DNA from: RI-153 sp963721725 | GTDB lineage: Bacteria > Chloroflexota > Anaerolineae > Caldilineales > Caldilineaceae | Reading direction: 5' to 3' | NCBI GenBank assembly: GCA_963721725.1 | Contig: CAVRLX010000014.1 | Coordinates: 62,001-126,000 of the forward strand | Length of the DNA stretch: 64,000 nucleotides | In this document: positions 17,811-25,856 of the stretch, piece after piece | Layout: each line of letters begins with the position of its first letter | Position numbering within the stretch: the first letter of the stretch is position 1 | The notes under the pieces: generated by a model | What the model saw: the letters and a program-made list of their open reading frames with translations, nothing else | Database searches by the model: none | What the model was told of the DNA's origin: nothing | Translations under genes and position numbers: made by a program

Positions 17811-18068
17811 AATCGGGACAAGTACAGAGGCTTGGCTCGCCCCAGAGAGTAGCAACCACAGGCTGAAAGTTGCTACGGCGTCCACTCCGGAAAACCACCC
17901 GACCGTGACTTGTGTCACAACGCAACCTCCAGAACGGCATCCGCCCAGTAAGTTGGTTCGGTTGGCCTCGTTATCGGCCCCCAAGAGATTCGTTGCGTAG
18001 CATGATGCACGAATAAGGTGGGTGGAACCACGAGTTAATCTCGTCCCATAGGGGGACGGGATTTTTTT
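17811..18068 (+). promoter_or_regulatory. Threonine T-box riboswitch leader
   Basis: The leader has the T-box elements in order. Stem I base TCGGG (17813-17817) pairs with CCCGA (17898-17902). AGTA is at 17821 and the AG box AGAGAG at 17844-17849. An apical stem TAGCAAC/GTTGCTA encloses GGCTGAAAG. A specifier loop reads GGAAAACCA with the codon ACC (Thr) at 17894-17896, followed by a purine. The antiterminator motif TGGAACCACG (18023-18032) would pair with the uncharged tRNA 3' end. A terminator then follows. Uncharged tRNA-Thr should stabilise the antiterminator and allow transcription into the peptidase gene and thrS. Stem I is short compared with B. subtilis leaders. The specifier agrees with the thrS gene downstream. 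Confidence 0.85.
18038..18068 (+). terminator. T-box attenuator terminator
   Basis: A 10-bp stem ATCTCGTCCC/GGGACGGGAT (one G-T pair, 5-nt loop) is followed by seven Ts. Its left arm overlaps the region that would form the antiterminator, as required for T-box control. Confidence 0.85.
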
Positions 18069-18085
18069 GTTTTCTGGGGGAATGC

Positions 18086-19285
18086 ATGGATCTACAGTCA
18101 CTGCCGCATTTTTCAGAAGTGGAGATTGCCGCCCAGCACTATACCACGCTGGGTAGGCGTATGGCCGATCTCTGCGTCGAAATTCAGCAGATCCCCGCGC
18201 CCACCGGTGCAGAGACAGTGCGCGCTAATTGGGTGGAGGCCCAGTTTCGGTGGCTGGGGCTGGCCGATGTGCGTCAAGATGAGGCGCTCAACGTTTATGG
18301 GCGTGTGCGCGGCAGGCGCAGCGAAATAGCTTTGCTGGTCAGCGCCCACACGGACACCGTCTTCCCCTTGGAAACCGATCTAACGGTGCAGCATATCAGA
18401 GATACGATTGCTGCGCCGGGCATCGGGGATAACTCGGCGGGGGTGGCCGGGCTATTGTTGCTGGCCGAGACGCTGATCAAGTTGCCCACGCCGCCAGTGG
18501 ATATCTGGTTGGTGGCGAATTCCAACGAAGAGGGGCTGGGCGATCTGAAAGGGATGCGCGCTGCCGTGGCCGCGTTGCACGGGGGTGAAAACCGCCTGGG
18601 CGCAGCGATTGTCTTGGAGGGCATGGGGCTGGGGCGAATTGTGCATCAAGCGCTGGGTGTACATCGCTACCGCATCACGGCCACGGCACCGGGCGGGCAC
18701 AGTTGGGGCGATTTTGGGGCAGCCAGTGCCATCCATGCGCTCTCGATGCTGTGTGCCGAGATTACTCGGCTGAAAGTACCCAAAGAGCCACGCACCACCT
18801 TCAACGTGGGCAAATTCAATGGCGGCACGTCGGTGAACACCATTGCCCAGGAAGCCTCGTTGGAACTAGATCTGCGTAGCGCTGACCCTGCCATGTTGGT
18901 GCGTGTGGATGACCATGTGCGCGGAATTGTGCAGCGCCATCAAGAGAGCCACATGCGCCAGCAAAGTGGTGTGCGCTTTGGCATGGAACCGATTGGCAAG
19001 CGCCCCGCCGGGGAGATACGCGCCGATCATCCGCTGGTGGGCGCTCTGTCGCAGATCTTTACCCTCATTGACGTGGTGGAGCGGCCTGATGTGCGCATTA
19101 GCAGCACAGATGCCAACGTGCCCCTGAGCCAGGGCATTCCCGCTGTCTGTATTGGGCTGACCGAAGGCGGCGATGCCCATCGGCTGAGCGAATGGATTGA
19201 TGTTGATCCTATGATTAAGGGCATGCAGCAGTTGCTCTATTTTGTATGGTGGACGGCGGCTTGGTTGACTACCGAGTCAGGTTGA
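18086..19285 (+). CDS. M20-family metallopeptidase under T-box control
   Basis: The 399-residue protein is an M20/M25/M40-type hydrolase with a dinuclear zinc site: H88 and D90 in SAHTDTVFP, D115 in GIGDNSAGVAG and E148/E149 in NSNEEGLGD, which supply the base and a ligand. The dimerisation domain starts near GVHRYRITATAPGGHSWGDF, with NGGTSVNTIAQEA. These features fit PepT/CPG2-like peptidases that release amino acids from small peptides. It sits immediately after a Thr T-box and 88 nt before thrS, so its expression should rise when tRNA-Thr is uncharged. A role in recovering threonine from peptides is inference. The start is the ATG nearest the GGGGG ribosome site. Confidence 0.8.
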   Translation: MDLQSLPHFSEVEIAAQHYTTLGRRMADLCVEIQQIPAPTGAETVRANWVEAQFRWLGLADVRQDEALNVYGRVRGRRSEIALLVSAHTDTVFPLETDLTVQHIRDTIAAPGIGDNSAGVAGLLLLAETLIKLPTPPVDIWLVANSNEEGLGDLKGMRAAVAALHGGENRLGAAIVLEGMGLGRIVHQALGVHRYRITATAPGGHSWGDFGAASAIHALSMLCAEITRLKVPKEPRTTFNVGKFNGGTSVNTIAQEASLELDLRSADPAMLVRVDDHVRGIVQRHQESHMRQQSGVRFGMEPIGKRPAGEIRADHPLVGALSQIFTLIDVVERPDVRISSTDANVPLSQGIPAVCIGLTEGGDAHRLSEWIDVDPMIKGMQQLLYFVWWTAAWLTTESG

Positions 19286-19373
19286 ATTGTGCCAATAGAC
19301 CGTGATTTTTATCGGACTGACAGCCAACACAAAAGTCGAGCATAGTCGAGCATAATAGAGACGGAGAGAAAAG

Positions 19374-21209
19374 ATGGCAGAGCAAGAGAAGTACAACGAA
19401 GTCGAAAAAGACGATCTGTACAAGATCCGACATAGCGCCGCCCATGTCATGGCCGAGGCCGTGTTGGAGTTGTATCCCGAAGCTAAGATTGCGATTGGCC
19501 CACCTATTGAGACAGGCTTTTATTATGATTTTGATCTGGGCAAAGATGAGCGGGGCAAACCCGTTACCTTTTCGCCCGAAGATCTGGAGCAGATCGAAAA
19601 GCGCATGCGCCAGATCATCGGCGGGCGACACAACTTTGTCTATCGCGAGGTAAGCGCCGACGAAGCACGCCAAGTGTTCGCCGATCAGCCCTATAAAGTC
19701 GAGCTAATCGACGGGCTGGCCAAGGGCGACATTGACGAATATGGCAACGAGGTCGCCGTGCAGCCCGTGATCAGCACCTACAAACACGACACGTTTGAGG
19801 ATCTCTGTCGCGGACCGCATGTGGAGCACACGGGCAAGATTCCGCCAGATGCCTTCAAACTGTTGACGATTGCCGGGGCCTATTGGCGCGGCGATGAACA
19901 CAACCCCATGTTGCAGCGCATCTATGGCACGGCCTGGCGCAACAAGAAAGAGCTGACGGAACATCTGAAAATGCTGGAAGAGGCCAAAGAGCGCGATCAC
20001 CGCAAACTGGGCAGCGAGTTGGAGATCTTCATCTTTGACGAAGAAGTGGGGCCGGGGCTGCCGCTCTGGCTGCCCAATGGCACCGTGCTCGTGGATGAAT
20101 TGGAAAAACTGGCAAAAGAGATCGAAGACGCCGCTGGCTATAGCCGTGTGCGCTCGCCGCACCTGACCAAAGAAGATCTCTTCATTCGCAGCGGTCATCT
20201 GCCCTATTACGCCGAGAGCATGTACCCGCCCATGGAACTGGACGGCGTGCGCTATTACGTCAAGCCCATGAACTGTCCCATGCATCATAAGATCTTCGGA
20301 TCCAAGCTGCGCAGCTACCGCGATCTGCCGGTGCGCCTAGCCGAGTATGGCACGTGCTATCGCTTTGAAAAGAGCGGTGAACTCTTCGGGCTGATGCGTG
20401 TGCGCTCGATGCAGATGAACGACGCCCATATCTACTGTGCCGAGGAGCAGTTTGAAAGTGAATTCCTGGGCGTGGTCGATCTTTACAAGCGCTATTTCGA
20501 TCTCTTCGGCATCGACAAGTTTGTCATGCGCCTGAGCACGCACCACGCCCGTGGGCTGGGCAAGAAATATGTAGACAACCCGCGGCTGTGGGCCAAGACC
20601 GAGGAGATGGTACGCAACGCCATGCTGAACGGCGACGTGCCCTTTGTGGAAGTTCCCGACGAAGCTGCGTTTTACGGCCCCAAAATCGACGTGCAGATCT
20701 GGAGCGCGATCGGCCGCGAGTTTACGCTGGCGACGAATCAGGTGGACTTTGCCGTGCCGCCGCGCTTTGATCTCACGTTCGTCAACCGCGAGGGCGAGCA
20801 AGAGACGCCGCTCTGTATCCACCGCGCACCGCTCAGCACACACGAGCGCATGATTGGCTTCCTGATCGAGCACTACGCGGGCAACTTCCCGCTCTGGCTG
20901 ACGCCCGAACAGGTGCGGGTGATCCCGATTACCGACGTCCACAACGACTACGCAGCACAACTTCAAGCCCGCTTGAAAGAGGCCGGGCTACGTAGCAGCG
21001 CCGATCTGAGCTCCGACCGCATGAATAACAAGATCCGGCAGGCGCAGATGATGAAGGTTCCGTACATGCTAGTAGTGGGCGACCGCGAAATGGAAACAGG
21101 AACCGTCGCCCTGCGCAAGCGCAACGGCGAACGCGAGAATGCCCTGGACTTTGCCAACTTTGTGACGATGGCGAAAGACAAAATTACGAAGCGCGCCGCC
21201 GATCTGTAA
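19374..21209 (+). CDS. thrS: Threonyl-tRNA synthetase lacking the TGS domain
   Basis: Charges tRNA-Thr with threonine. The 611-residue protein begins MAEQEKYNEVEKDDLYKIRH and enters the editing domain almost at once (H20 and H24 of HSAAHVMAEAV; DLCRGPHVEHTG later). The usual N-terminal TGS domain of about 60 residues is missing, which explains the length below the common 640. The class II core shows motif 2 (YGTCYRFEKSGELFGLMRVR), a zinc cysteine in PMNCPMHHKIF, and motif 3 in the CIHRAPLSTHERMIGFLIE region. The anticodon-binding domain starts near VRVIPITDVHNDYA. GGAGAG precedes the ATG. It shares the Thr T-box leader through the upstream peptidase gene, since no second T-box lies in the 88-nt gap. 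Confidence 0.95.
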   Translation: MAEQEKYNEVEKDDLYKIRHSAAHVMAEAVLELYPEAKIAIGPPIETGFYYDFDLGKDERGKPVTFSPEDLEQIEKRMRQIIGGRHNFVYREVSADEARQVFADQPYKVELIDGLAKGDIDEYGNEVAVQPVISTYKHDTFEDLCRGPHVEHTGKIPPDAFKLLTIAGAYWRGDEHNPMLQRIYGTAWRNKKELTEHLKMLEEAKERDHRKLGSELEIFIFDEEVGPGLPLWLPNGTVLVDELEKLAKEIEDAAGYSRVRSPHLTKEDLFIRSGHLPYYAESMYPPMELDGVRYYVKPMNCPMHHKIFGSKLRSYRDLPVRLAEYGTCYRFEKSGELFGLMRVRSMQMNDAHIYCAEEQFESEFLGVVDLYKRYFDLFGIDKFVMRLSTHHARGLGKKYVDNPRLWAKTEEMVRNAMLNGDVPFVEVPDEAAFYGPKIDVQIWSAIGREFTLATNQVDFAVPPRFDLTFVNREGEQETPLCIHRAPLSTHERMIGFLIEHYAGNFPLWLTPEQVRVIPITDVHNDYAAQLQARLKEAGLRSSADLSSDRMNNKIRQAQMMKVPYMLVVGDREMETGTVALRKRNGERENALDFANFVTMAKDKITKRAADL

Positions 21210-21219
21210 TCAATGATGG

Positions 21220-21273
21220 GTGAAATGGGAACGGTGATGGGTGAAATTTCACCCATCACCGTTCCCATTTCAC
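21220..21273 (+). terminator. 54-bp perfect palindrome after thrS
   Basis: Bases 21220-21246 are the exact reverse complement of 21247-21273: 27-bp arms with no loop. The unit TGATGGGTGAAAT occurs twice in a row on the left. It starts 10 nt after the thrS stop and ends 22 nt before the infC promoter, so termination is its likely role. Confidence 0.6.
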
Positions 21274-21295
21274 ATACTTTGTATCTTAAAAACAT

Positions 21296-21324
21296 TTGAC
21301 GCTGTCCTGTGCTGATGCTATACT
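21296..21324 (+). promoter_or_regulatory. Promoter of infC-rpmI-rplT
   Basis: TTGACG (-35, 21296-21301), a 17-nt spacer and TATACT (-10, 21319-21324) form a near-consensus sigma-70-type promoter. The transcript would carry a leader of about 115 nt before infC. Confidence 0.8.
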
Positions 21325-21445
21325 AGAAACTAACATTGTCTGTTCGGCAATTTGTAAGTTATCGGCAAGATTGTTCACACGATCTCGCGATCCAGTCGCC
21401 GTAATACAGACAGACCACTATTCAAAGAGTCGAAGGAGTCCTGCT

Positions 21446-21964
21446 ATTAGCGGAGATACTACACGCATTAACAGAGAAATTCGTCCGCGAGAAGTGCGCG
21501 TCATTGATGCCGCTGGCGAGCAATTAGGCATTATGACAACGCGTGATGCACTAGAGGTCGCCCAACAACGTGAGCTTGATTTGGTAGAAGTGGCGCCCAA
21601 TGCCCAGCCGCCTGTATGTCGGTTGATGGATTATGGCAAATACCTCTACGAAAAGCAGAAACGGGAGCGGGAATCACGCAAATCACAAAAACAGATTGAG
21701 ATCAAAGAAGTGCGATTGCGGCCTAAAACCGGGGAACATGATATTCAGGTCGTGTTGACTAAATCGCGCAAATTCCTTCACGATGGGGCCAAAGTGCGCG
21801 TGCGCATCCGCTTCCGTGGCCGTGAAATTGTTCACCGTGATGTAGCCCTGGAATTAATGGAACGTGTTGCCAAAGATTTGTCCGACGTGGGGGTCATTGA
21901 GGCTGAACCTGGTTTCGAGGGGCGCAGCATGGTGATGTTGATTGGGCCGGGGAACGGGAAATAA
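21446..21964 (+). CDS. infC: Translation initiation factor IF-3 with an AUU start
   Basis: IF-3 prevents premature subunit joining and checks the start codon. The conserved protein begins at TRINREIRPREVRVID, and no ATG, GTG or TTG lies near. AAGGAG (21433-21438) is followed after 7 nt by ATT at 21446, in frame, giving 172 residues, the usual size. An AUU start is the well-known autoregulatory start of infC in E. coli, because IF-3 itself discriminates against it. Reading on upstream gives 50 further codons without family resemblance. The N-domain (DYGKYLYEKQKRERESRK) and C-domain (IKEVRLRPKTGEHDIQ, VRVRIRFRGREIVH) are both present. Confidence 0.9.
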   Translation: MSGDTTRINREIRPREVRVIDAAGEQLGIMTTRDALEVAQQRELDLVEVAPNAQPPVCRLMDYGKYLYEKQKRERESRKSQKQIEIKEVRLRPKTGEHDIQVVLTKSRKFLHDGAKVRVRIRFRGREIVHRDVALELMERVAKDLSDVGVIEAEPGFEGRSMVMLIGPGNGK

Positions 21965-22025
21965 AGTCAATTTCCTGCCCTATTTTTTAGGCTTTTGGAC
22001 AATTCATGATAGACTAGTAGGAACC

Positions 22026-22053
22026 AAGCGGGCTTCTGGCCCGTTTTGTTTGT
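22026..22053 (+). terminator. Attenuator-like hairpin between infC and rpmI
   Basis: AACGGGC-type stem: 22026-22033 pairs with 22039-22046 (one G-T, C nearest the loop TTCTG), followed by TTTTGTTTG. It lies about 60 nt after infC and 50 nt before rpmI. It may attenuate the ribosomal genes, as L20-controlled terminators do in Firmicutes, but no L20 site was identified. Confidence 0.5.
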
Positions 22054-22104
22054 CTGCCGAACAGTATTGTTGCCGAAATGTAGGAAGAGAACGGAGTAGA
22101 ACTC

Positions 22105-22305
22105 ATGCCAAAAATGAAGACCCATAAGGGCACCAAGAAGCGCTTTCGGGTGACCAAAAATGGTAAAGTAATGCGAATGAAGGAAGGCCGCAGCCACCTT
22201 CGCCGCAACAAGCGCAGAACGGCCAATCTTCGCCACACCGTGCCCAGCGAAAACAAGAATTTAGCCAAGCTGGTCAAGACAATTGTGAGCGATCCCACCG
22301 AATAA
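22105..22305 (+). CDS. rpmI: 50S ribosomal protein L35
   Basis: The 66-residue basic protein begins MPKMKTHKGTKKRFRVT and continues with GKVMRMKEGRSHLRRNK, the L35 signature. L35 binds 23S rRNA in the large subunit. The gene lies between infC and rplT, the conserved bacterial order. GAACGGAG is a modest ribosome site upstream of the ATG. Confidence 0.95.
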   Translation: MPKMKTHKGTKKRFRVTKNGKVMRMKEGRSHLRRNKRRTANLRHTVPSENKNLAKLVKTIVSDPTE

Positions 22306-22434
22306 GGTGGACCCAGGTAAGTATTACCACTTGCCTCTATTGTGTACAGATTTATCGAACCAAGTACGTGAACGGCCCAGAAAGAGACGACCGGCACCCG
22401 CTGAGAACGTCCGCCCTCACGGAAGGAGAATTCA

Positions 22435-22791
22435 ATGCCACGTTCAGTCCCCAATGTTGCGACTCGCCGTCGCCACAAAAAAGTTTTGAAGTTTACCAAA
22501 GGTCAATTTGGTACACGCTCTAAACTCTTCCGCCGCGCCAACGAAGCTATGCTCAAATCGCTCTTTTATGCGTTTCGCGATCGACGCAACCGCAAGCGTG
22601 ATTTCCGCCGTCTTTGGATTGGCCGCATCAACGCCGCAGCCCGTTTGAATGGCCTCAGCTACAGCCGCCTGATCCATGGGCTGAAACAGGCCAACGTGCA
22701 GGTGGATCGCAAAGTGCTGGCCGATATTGCCGTCCGCGATGCCGCCACCTTTACGCGCCTAGCCGACTTGGCAAAATCGCACATTGCATAA
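22435..22791 (+). CDS. rplT: 50S ribosomal protein L20
   Basis: The 118-residue protein begins MPRSVPNVATRRRHKKVLK and carries FGTRSKLFRRANEAMLKSL and RRLWIGRINAAARLNGLSY, hallmarks of L20. L20 is needed for early 50S assembly and often represses its own operon through the mRNA leader. A 129-nt space before it has a GGAAGGAGA ribosome site and could hold such a site. A terminator follows at 22835. Confidence 0.95.
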   Translation: MPRSVPNVATRRRHKKVLKFTKGQFGTRSKLFRRANEAMLKSLFYAFRDRRNRKRDFRRLWIGRINAAARLNGLSYSRLIHGLKQANVQVDRKVLADIAVRDAATFTRLADLAKSHIA

Positions 22792-22834
22792 GCCTTCGGT
22801 TTTTTGCACATAAAATTTACTCGGCAGACAAGAT

Positions 22835-22856
22835 GGCAGGGACTTCGGTCCCTGCC
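22835..22856 (+). terminator. UUCG-capped hairpin after rplT
   Basis: A 9-bp perfect stem GGCAGGGAC/GTCCCTGCC closes on a TTCG tetraloop, an exceptionally stable C(UUCG)G hairpin, followed by GTTTGCGTT. It ends the ribosomal operon or tunes read-through to the methyltransferase 23 nt on. Confidence 0.7.
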
Positions 22857-22879
22857 GTTTGCGTTCACAGGAAAGCCGC

Positions 22880-23695
22880 ATGGCCGACATTAGCAGTATC
22901 AGCAACAACCGCATCAAACTGGCGCGCAAACTCCAGCGCAAACGCTACCGCGACGAAACCGGTCTCTGCTTGTTAGAAGGCCCCCGGCTGATCGGAGATG
23001 CCTGGGCGGCGGCTTCCCATTTTGAGAGCCTTTTCGTGGTGGATACCCTGGCAATTGGCGATGACCTTGCCTTTGTGGAGGCCATGCGGGCAGTGGGTGT
23101 GCCTCTGTTCACAGTGACGGCAGAGGTGATGGCGGCGCTCACCGAGACGGTAACCCCGCAGGGCGTGGCCGCCCTGTGTGCGATCCCTCAGGTGGATTTA
23201 CCTGCATCGCCCCAACTTACACTGATCCTTGATCGTGTGCGCGATCCGGGCAACGCTGGCACCTTGTTGCGGTGTGCGGCTGCGGCTGGCGTCGACGCGG
23301 TTCTGTTTGCGCCGGAGAGTGTTGATCCATACAACGACAAAGTGCTGCGCGCCGGGATGGGCGCACACTTTCGGCTACCGTTGCGTATATGTGACAATTG
23401 GGCGGAAATTGCCACTCATGTAGCGGGGCAAGCGGTCTATGTGGCCGATGCCGCCGCGCCGCTCCCCTATGACCATGTGGAGTGGGGGCAGCCGGCCGCG
23501 TTGATCATTGGCAACGAAGCGGGCGGGCCGGGCGACGAGGCACTGCGGCTGGGGAAAACGGTCTCCATTCCCATGCACCGGCAGACAGAATCGCTGAACG
23601 CCGCTATTGCCGGGGCCGTGATCTTGTTTGAAGCGGCGCGACAGACCGAGAACGCGGATCGAGCGCAGTTGAGCGGCTCACACGGATCTCTTTGA
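22880..23695 (+). CDS. SpoU/TrmH-family RNA 2'-O-methyltransferase
   Basis: The ATG at 22880 follows AGGAAAG and gives 271 residues. An N-terminal SpoU substrate-binding domain (NNRIKLARKLQRKRYRDET) precedes the SPOUT knot: motif 1 ILDRVRDPGNAGTLLRCAAA, motif 2 ALIIGNEAGGPGDEA and motif 3 SIPMHRQTESLNAAIAGAV. Such enzymes methylate ribose 2'-OH in rRNA or tRNA using S-adenosylmethionine within a knotted dimer. Its place after rplT fits a 23S rRNA target (RlmB-like), a common neighbour of the infC operon; the exact nucleotide is unknown. Confidence 0.9.
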   Translation: MADISSISNNRIKLARKLQRKRYRDETGLCLLEGPRLIGDAWAAASHFESLFVVDTLAIGDDLAFVEAMRAVGVPLFTVTAEVMAALTETVTPQGVAALCAIPQVDLPASPQLTLILDRVRDPGNAGTLLRCAAAAGVDAVLFAPESVDPYNDKVLRAGMGAHFRLPLRICDNWAEIATHVAGQAVYVADAAAPLPYDHVEWGQPAALIIGNEAGGPGDEALRLGKTVSIPMHRQTESLNAAIAGAVILFEAARQTENADRAQLSGSHGSL

Positions 23696-23738
23696 GAAAT
23701 CCGCCTTGCTCTAGTCCATCCGCGTTCTAGTCTGCTGT

Positions 23739-24773
23739 TTATGAACGCAACGCCACTTTGATCACGGTTTCGTTGCCCAGACGATACGAGCCGTTGAGAG
23801 CATTGAAACCGTCGCCGATACGCTCCAGCGGCAGTTGGTGGCTGACCATCTCACCAAAGGGAAATTCCATGTTTTCCAAAATGGCGACGCCGCGCACAAA
23901 GTGCGGATAACGACTGCCCCAGATCCCCTCAAGGCGCAGGTTGGGGCGCAAGAAGTGGCGGTTGGGGTTGACCTCGATTGTGCCCATGTCCACAAAATGA
24001 CCGACTTCCACAAACGTGCCGTCCTCGGCCACGTATTCCAGCCCTTCGGGGAAGGCAGGCAAGAAGCCCGCACATTCAAAGACTACATTGGCCCCGGCCC
24101 CTTGCGCCGTATGGCTCAGCACAAGGTCTTTGCGCTCCGCCACGTCGCGCACTTCGCCGATGTCAATGGTAATGTGCGCGCCCAGTTTTTCGCCAGTGCC
24201 AGCCGATCTGCTGGGCCGCCGATGACGATCAACCGCGCCGCGCCGCTGATCTTGGCAGCCACAAGGCACATGAGACCGATCGCCCCAGACCCCTGAATGA
24301 TCACCGTGTCGCCGATCTGGACCCGCGCGCATGGCGGCGTGGACACCCACAGCGAACGGCTCGGCCAGCACGCCTACTTCGGGCGGTGCAGACGATTTAA
24401 TAAAGCAATTGCTGGTGTCGGAAAGATAAATATAGTCGGCAAAGCCGCCGGTAAACGGCTCGTCGGTGCCGCGGAAACCATAGGCTATGCCGCTGTTCCG
24501 CGGGTGAAAGACCAGCCGATCCCCTTCGCGGATAGGGTTGCCGAGATAATCTTTGCTGACGCCCTTGCCCAGCGCTTCGATGATGCCTACGGCTTCGTGG
24601 CCCATCATAGTCTCTTTCGGCAAGCTTTTTTGCCAGTTGTGCAGATCCGTGCCACAGATCCCGGCCAGTTCTTGGCGTAGCAAGACTGTGCCGGGCGCAG
24701 GATCGGGGACGTTATATTCGCGAACATCAAACGATTGACCGTGGGCAACCACAGCCTTTCCAGTACGGGGCAT
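23739..24773 (-). CDS. Zinc-dependent alcohol/sugar dehydrogenase with a double indel
   Basis: The N-terminus (MPRTGKAVVA, C40 in GICGTDLHNW, H59-E60 in MMGHEAVGII) and the C-terminal half (GANVVFECAGFLPAF, FVEVGHFVDMGTIEVN) fit medium-chain Zn dehydrogenases. Between about 24330 and 24190 the main frame reads nonsense, while a shifted frame reads VQIGDTVIIQGSGAIGLMCL and DRLALAK, the missing NAD-binding core. The shift begins in a CGCGCG run and ends in a run of five A, so the net loss is three bases and the frame recovers. As written the product lacks GSGAIG and could not bind NAD. The four-Cys structural zinc lobe is absent. It precedes the isomerase-like gene and may oxidise a sugar alcohol. 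Confidence 0.75.
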   Translation of the reverse strand: MPRTGKAVVAHGQSFDVREYNVPDPAPGTVLLRQELAGICGTDLHNWQKSLPKETMMGHEAVGIIEALGKGVSKDYLGNPIREGDRLVFHPRNSGIAYGFRGTDEPFTGGFADYIYLSDTSNCFIKSSAPPEVGVLAEPFAVGVHAAMRAGPDRRHGDHSGVWGDRSHVPCGCQDQRRGAVDRHRRPSRSAGTGEKLGAHITIDIGEVRDVAERKDLVLSHTAQGAGANVVFECAGFLPAFPEGLEYVAEDGTFVEVGHFVDMGTIEVNPNRHFLRPNLRLEGIWGSRYPHFVRGVAILENMEFPFGEMVSHQLPLERIGDGFNALNGSYRLGNETVIKVALRS

Positions 24774-24798
24774 GGGGAATTCCTTTCTGTTGGGTGGC

Positions 24799-24877
24799 GA
24801 TTGGATATTAGGTATTGGGTATTAGGGATTGGATATTGTGACTCGACCCAAATATCTAATACCCAATATCCAATATC
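24799..24877. repeat. Word-built hairpin (ATATTGG type)
   Basis: Runs of GGATATT and GGTATT at 24801-24838 are complemented by AATACCC and CCAATATCC at 24857-24877. It lies between the dehydrogenase start and the isomerase-like gene end. The arms recur at 12.7 and 45.3 kb. Confidence 0.5.
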
Positions 24878-24878
24878 T

Positions 24879-25744
24879 CTAACGCAGGCCGCTTTTGGAC
24901 CACAATTGATCCATTGCCGCGGAAACTTCGTTGGCAGCGGCGATGGGGTCAGTGCTGGCGATCTCGTTGATGCGCTTGTTAAACGGCTCGGTGGTAACCG
25001 GCCCTTCGTAGCCGATCTGATGTAGTTTGCGCATGAAGGCGGGCAGATCGATGACGCCAGTCTCCAGAGGGAGGCAGGCGCACCTGATCGATCTGGTCGT
25101 CAATGGCAAGCCCTTTGGGGGCGTCGTTGATATGCACATAAACCACATCGTCGGCACTCAAGCTATCCATCTCTTCCACAGTGCCGCCAGCGGTGTAGAG
25201 ATGCCAGGCATCAAGCAGCAGACCTACATTGCCTGTGCCGATCTCCTCGGCCAGTTGTAACATGCCGTCCATGCTGTAGATGAAGTCGTGTTTGTGGCCC
25301 GCGCGCAGCGTCTTGGGGCCGAGAAACTCGATGCCGAACTGGCGACCCGCGTCGGCGAGAACCTGGGCAATCGGGCGGAAGCGGGCCAGATGCCATGCAT
25401 AATTTTCGTCAAAGGTCCGATCATCCGACCACGACGGACACCAAGTAGCGGTACAGCGTGCAGCCCAGATCGCGGCCAAGCGCAGCCAGCCGTGGCAGAT
25501 CGGCCAGGCCATCCTGCCAGTTATCCTGATTCCAGGCGAAGGGCAAGCCCCACACCGCCGGGATCACGTTGTGGCTGGCGAAGAGTTCGGCGACATGGTC
25601 GATGCCGTGTTCATCGGCCAGGGCAGCGGCCTCGCGGATGCTGAAATCGAGGCCGGAAAAGCCTGTTTGGGCGGTCAGTTCAATGGCGGCGGGCAGAGAT
25701 AGCCCGCGAATGCCAATCACGCCAGGGCTGAGTGTTTTGATCAT
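24879..25744 (-). CDS. Sugar phosphate isomerase/epimerase-like TIM barrel, two frameshifts
   Basis: Three minus-strand frames join to one protein of about 287 residues: MIKTLSPGVIGIRGLSLPAA to YRYL, then SWSDDRTFDENYAWHLARF through HINDAPKGLAIDDQIDQVR, then CLPLETGVIDLPAFMRKLHQ to the C-terminus WSKSGLR. Shifts lie near 25430 and 25085. IEFLGPKTLRAGHKHDFIYS, LLLDAWHLYTAGG and VVYVHINDAP give the metal-binding Glu, Asp and His expected of AP-endonuclease-2/xylose-isomerase-like TIM barrels. It sits 106 bp upstream of the dehydrogenase on the same strand, so both probably act on one polyol or inositol-type sugar. Two shifts make it non-functional as written; sequencing error is more likely than decay because all three parts are well conserved. 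Confidence 0.7.
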
Positions 25745-25802
25745 GAATTATTTCCTTTGGGTGAGGTGAGGGGTAAAGGCTTGGCAAACTCTGTGACTAT
25801 GT

Positions 25803-25844
25803 GTAACGATACAGGTGCGTCGCACCCTAAACCTGTATCGTTAC
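25803..25844. repeat. Dispersed inverted-repeat element, internally deleted copy C
   Basis: GTAACGATACA, then GGTGCG-T-CGCACC, then CCTGTATCGTTAC: the outer ends match full-length copy E (48.8 kb), while the inner CTCGCCA arms and centre are missing. Confidence 0.65.
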
Positions 25845-25856
25845 ATTTTATCATAG

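Noticed and set aside
19286..19373. A second T-box before thrS
   Set aside because: The gap is too short and has none of the T-box elements.
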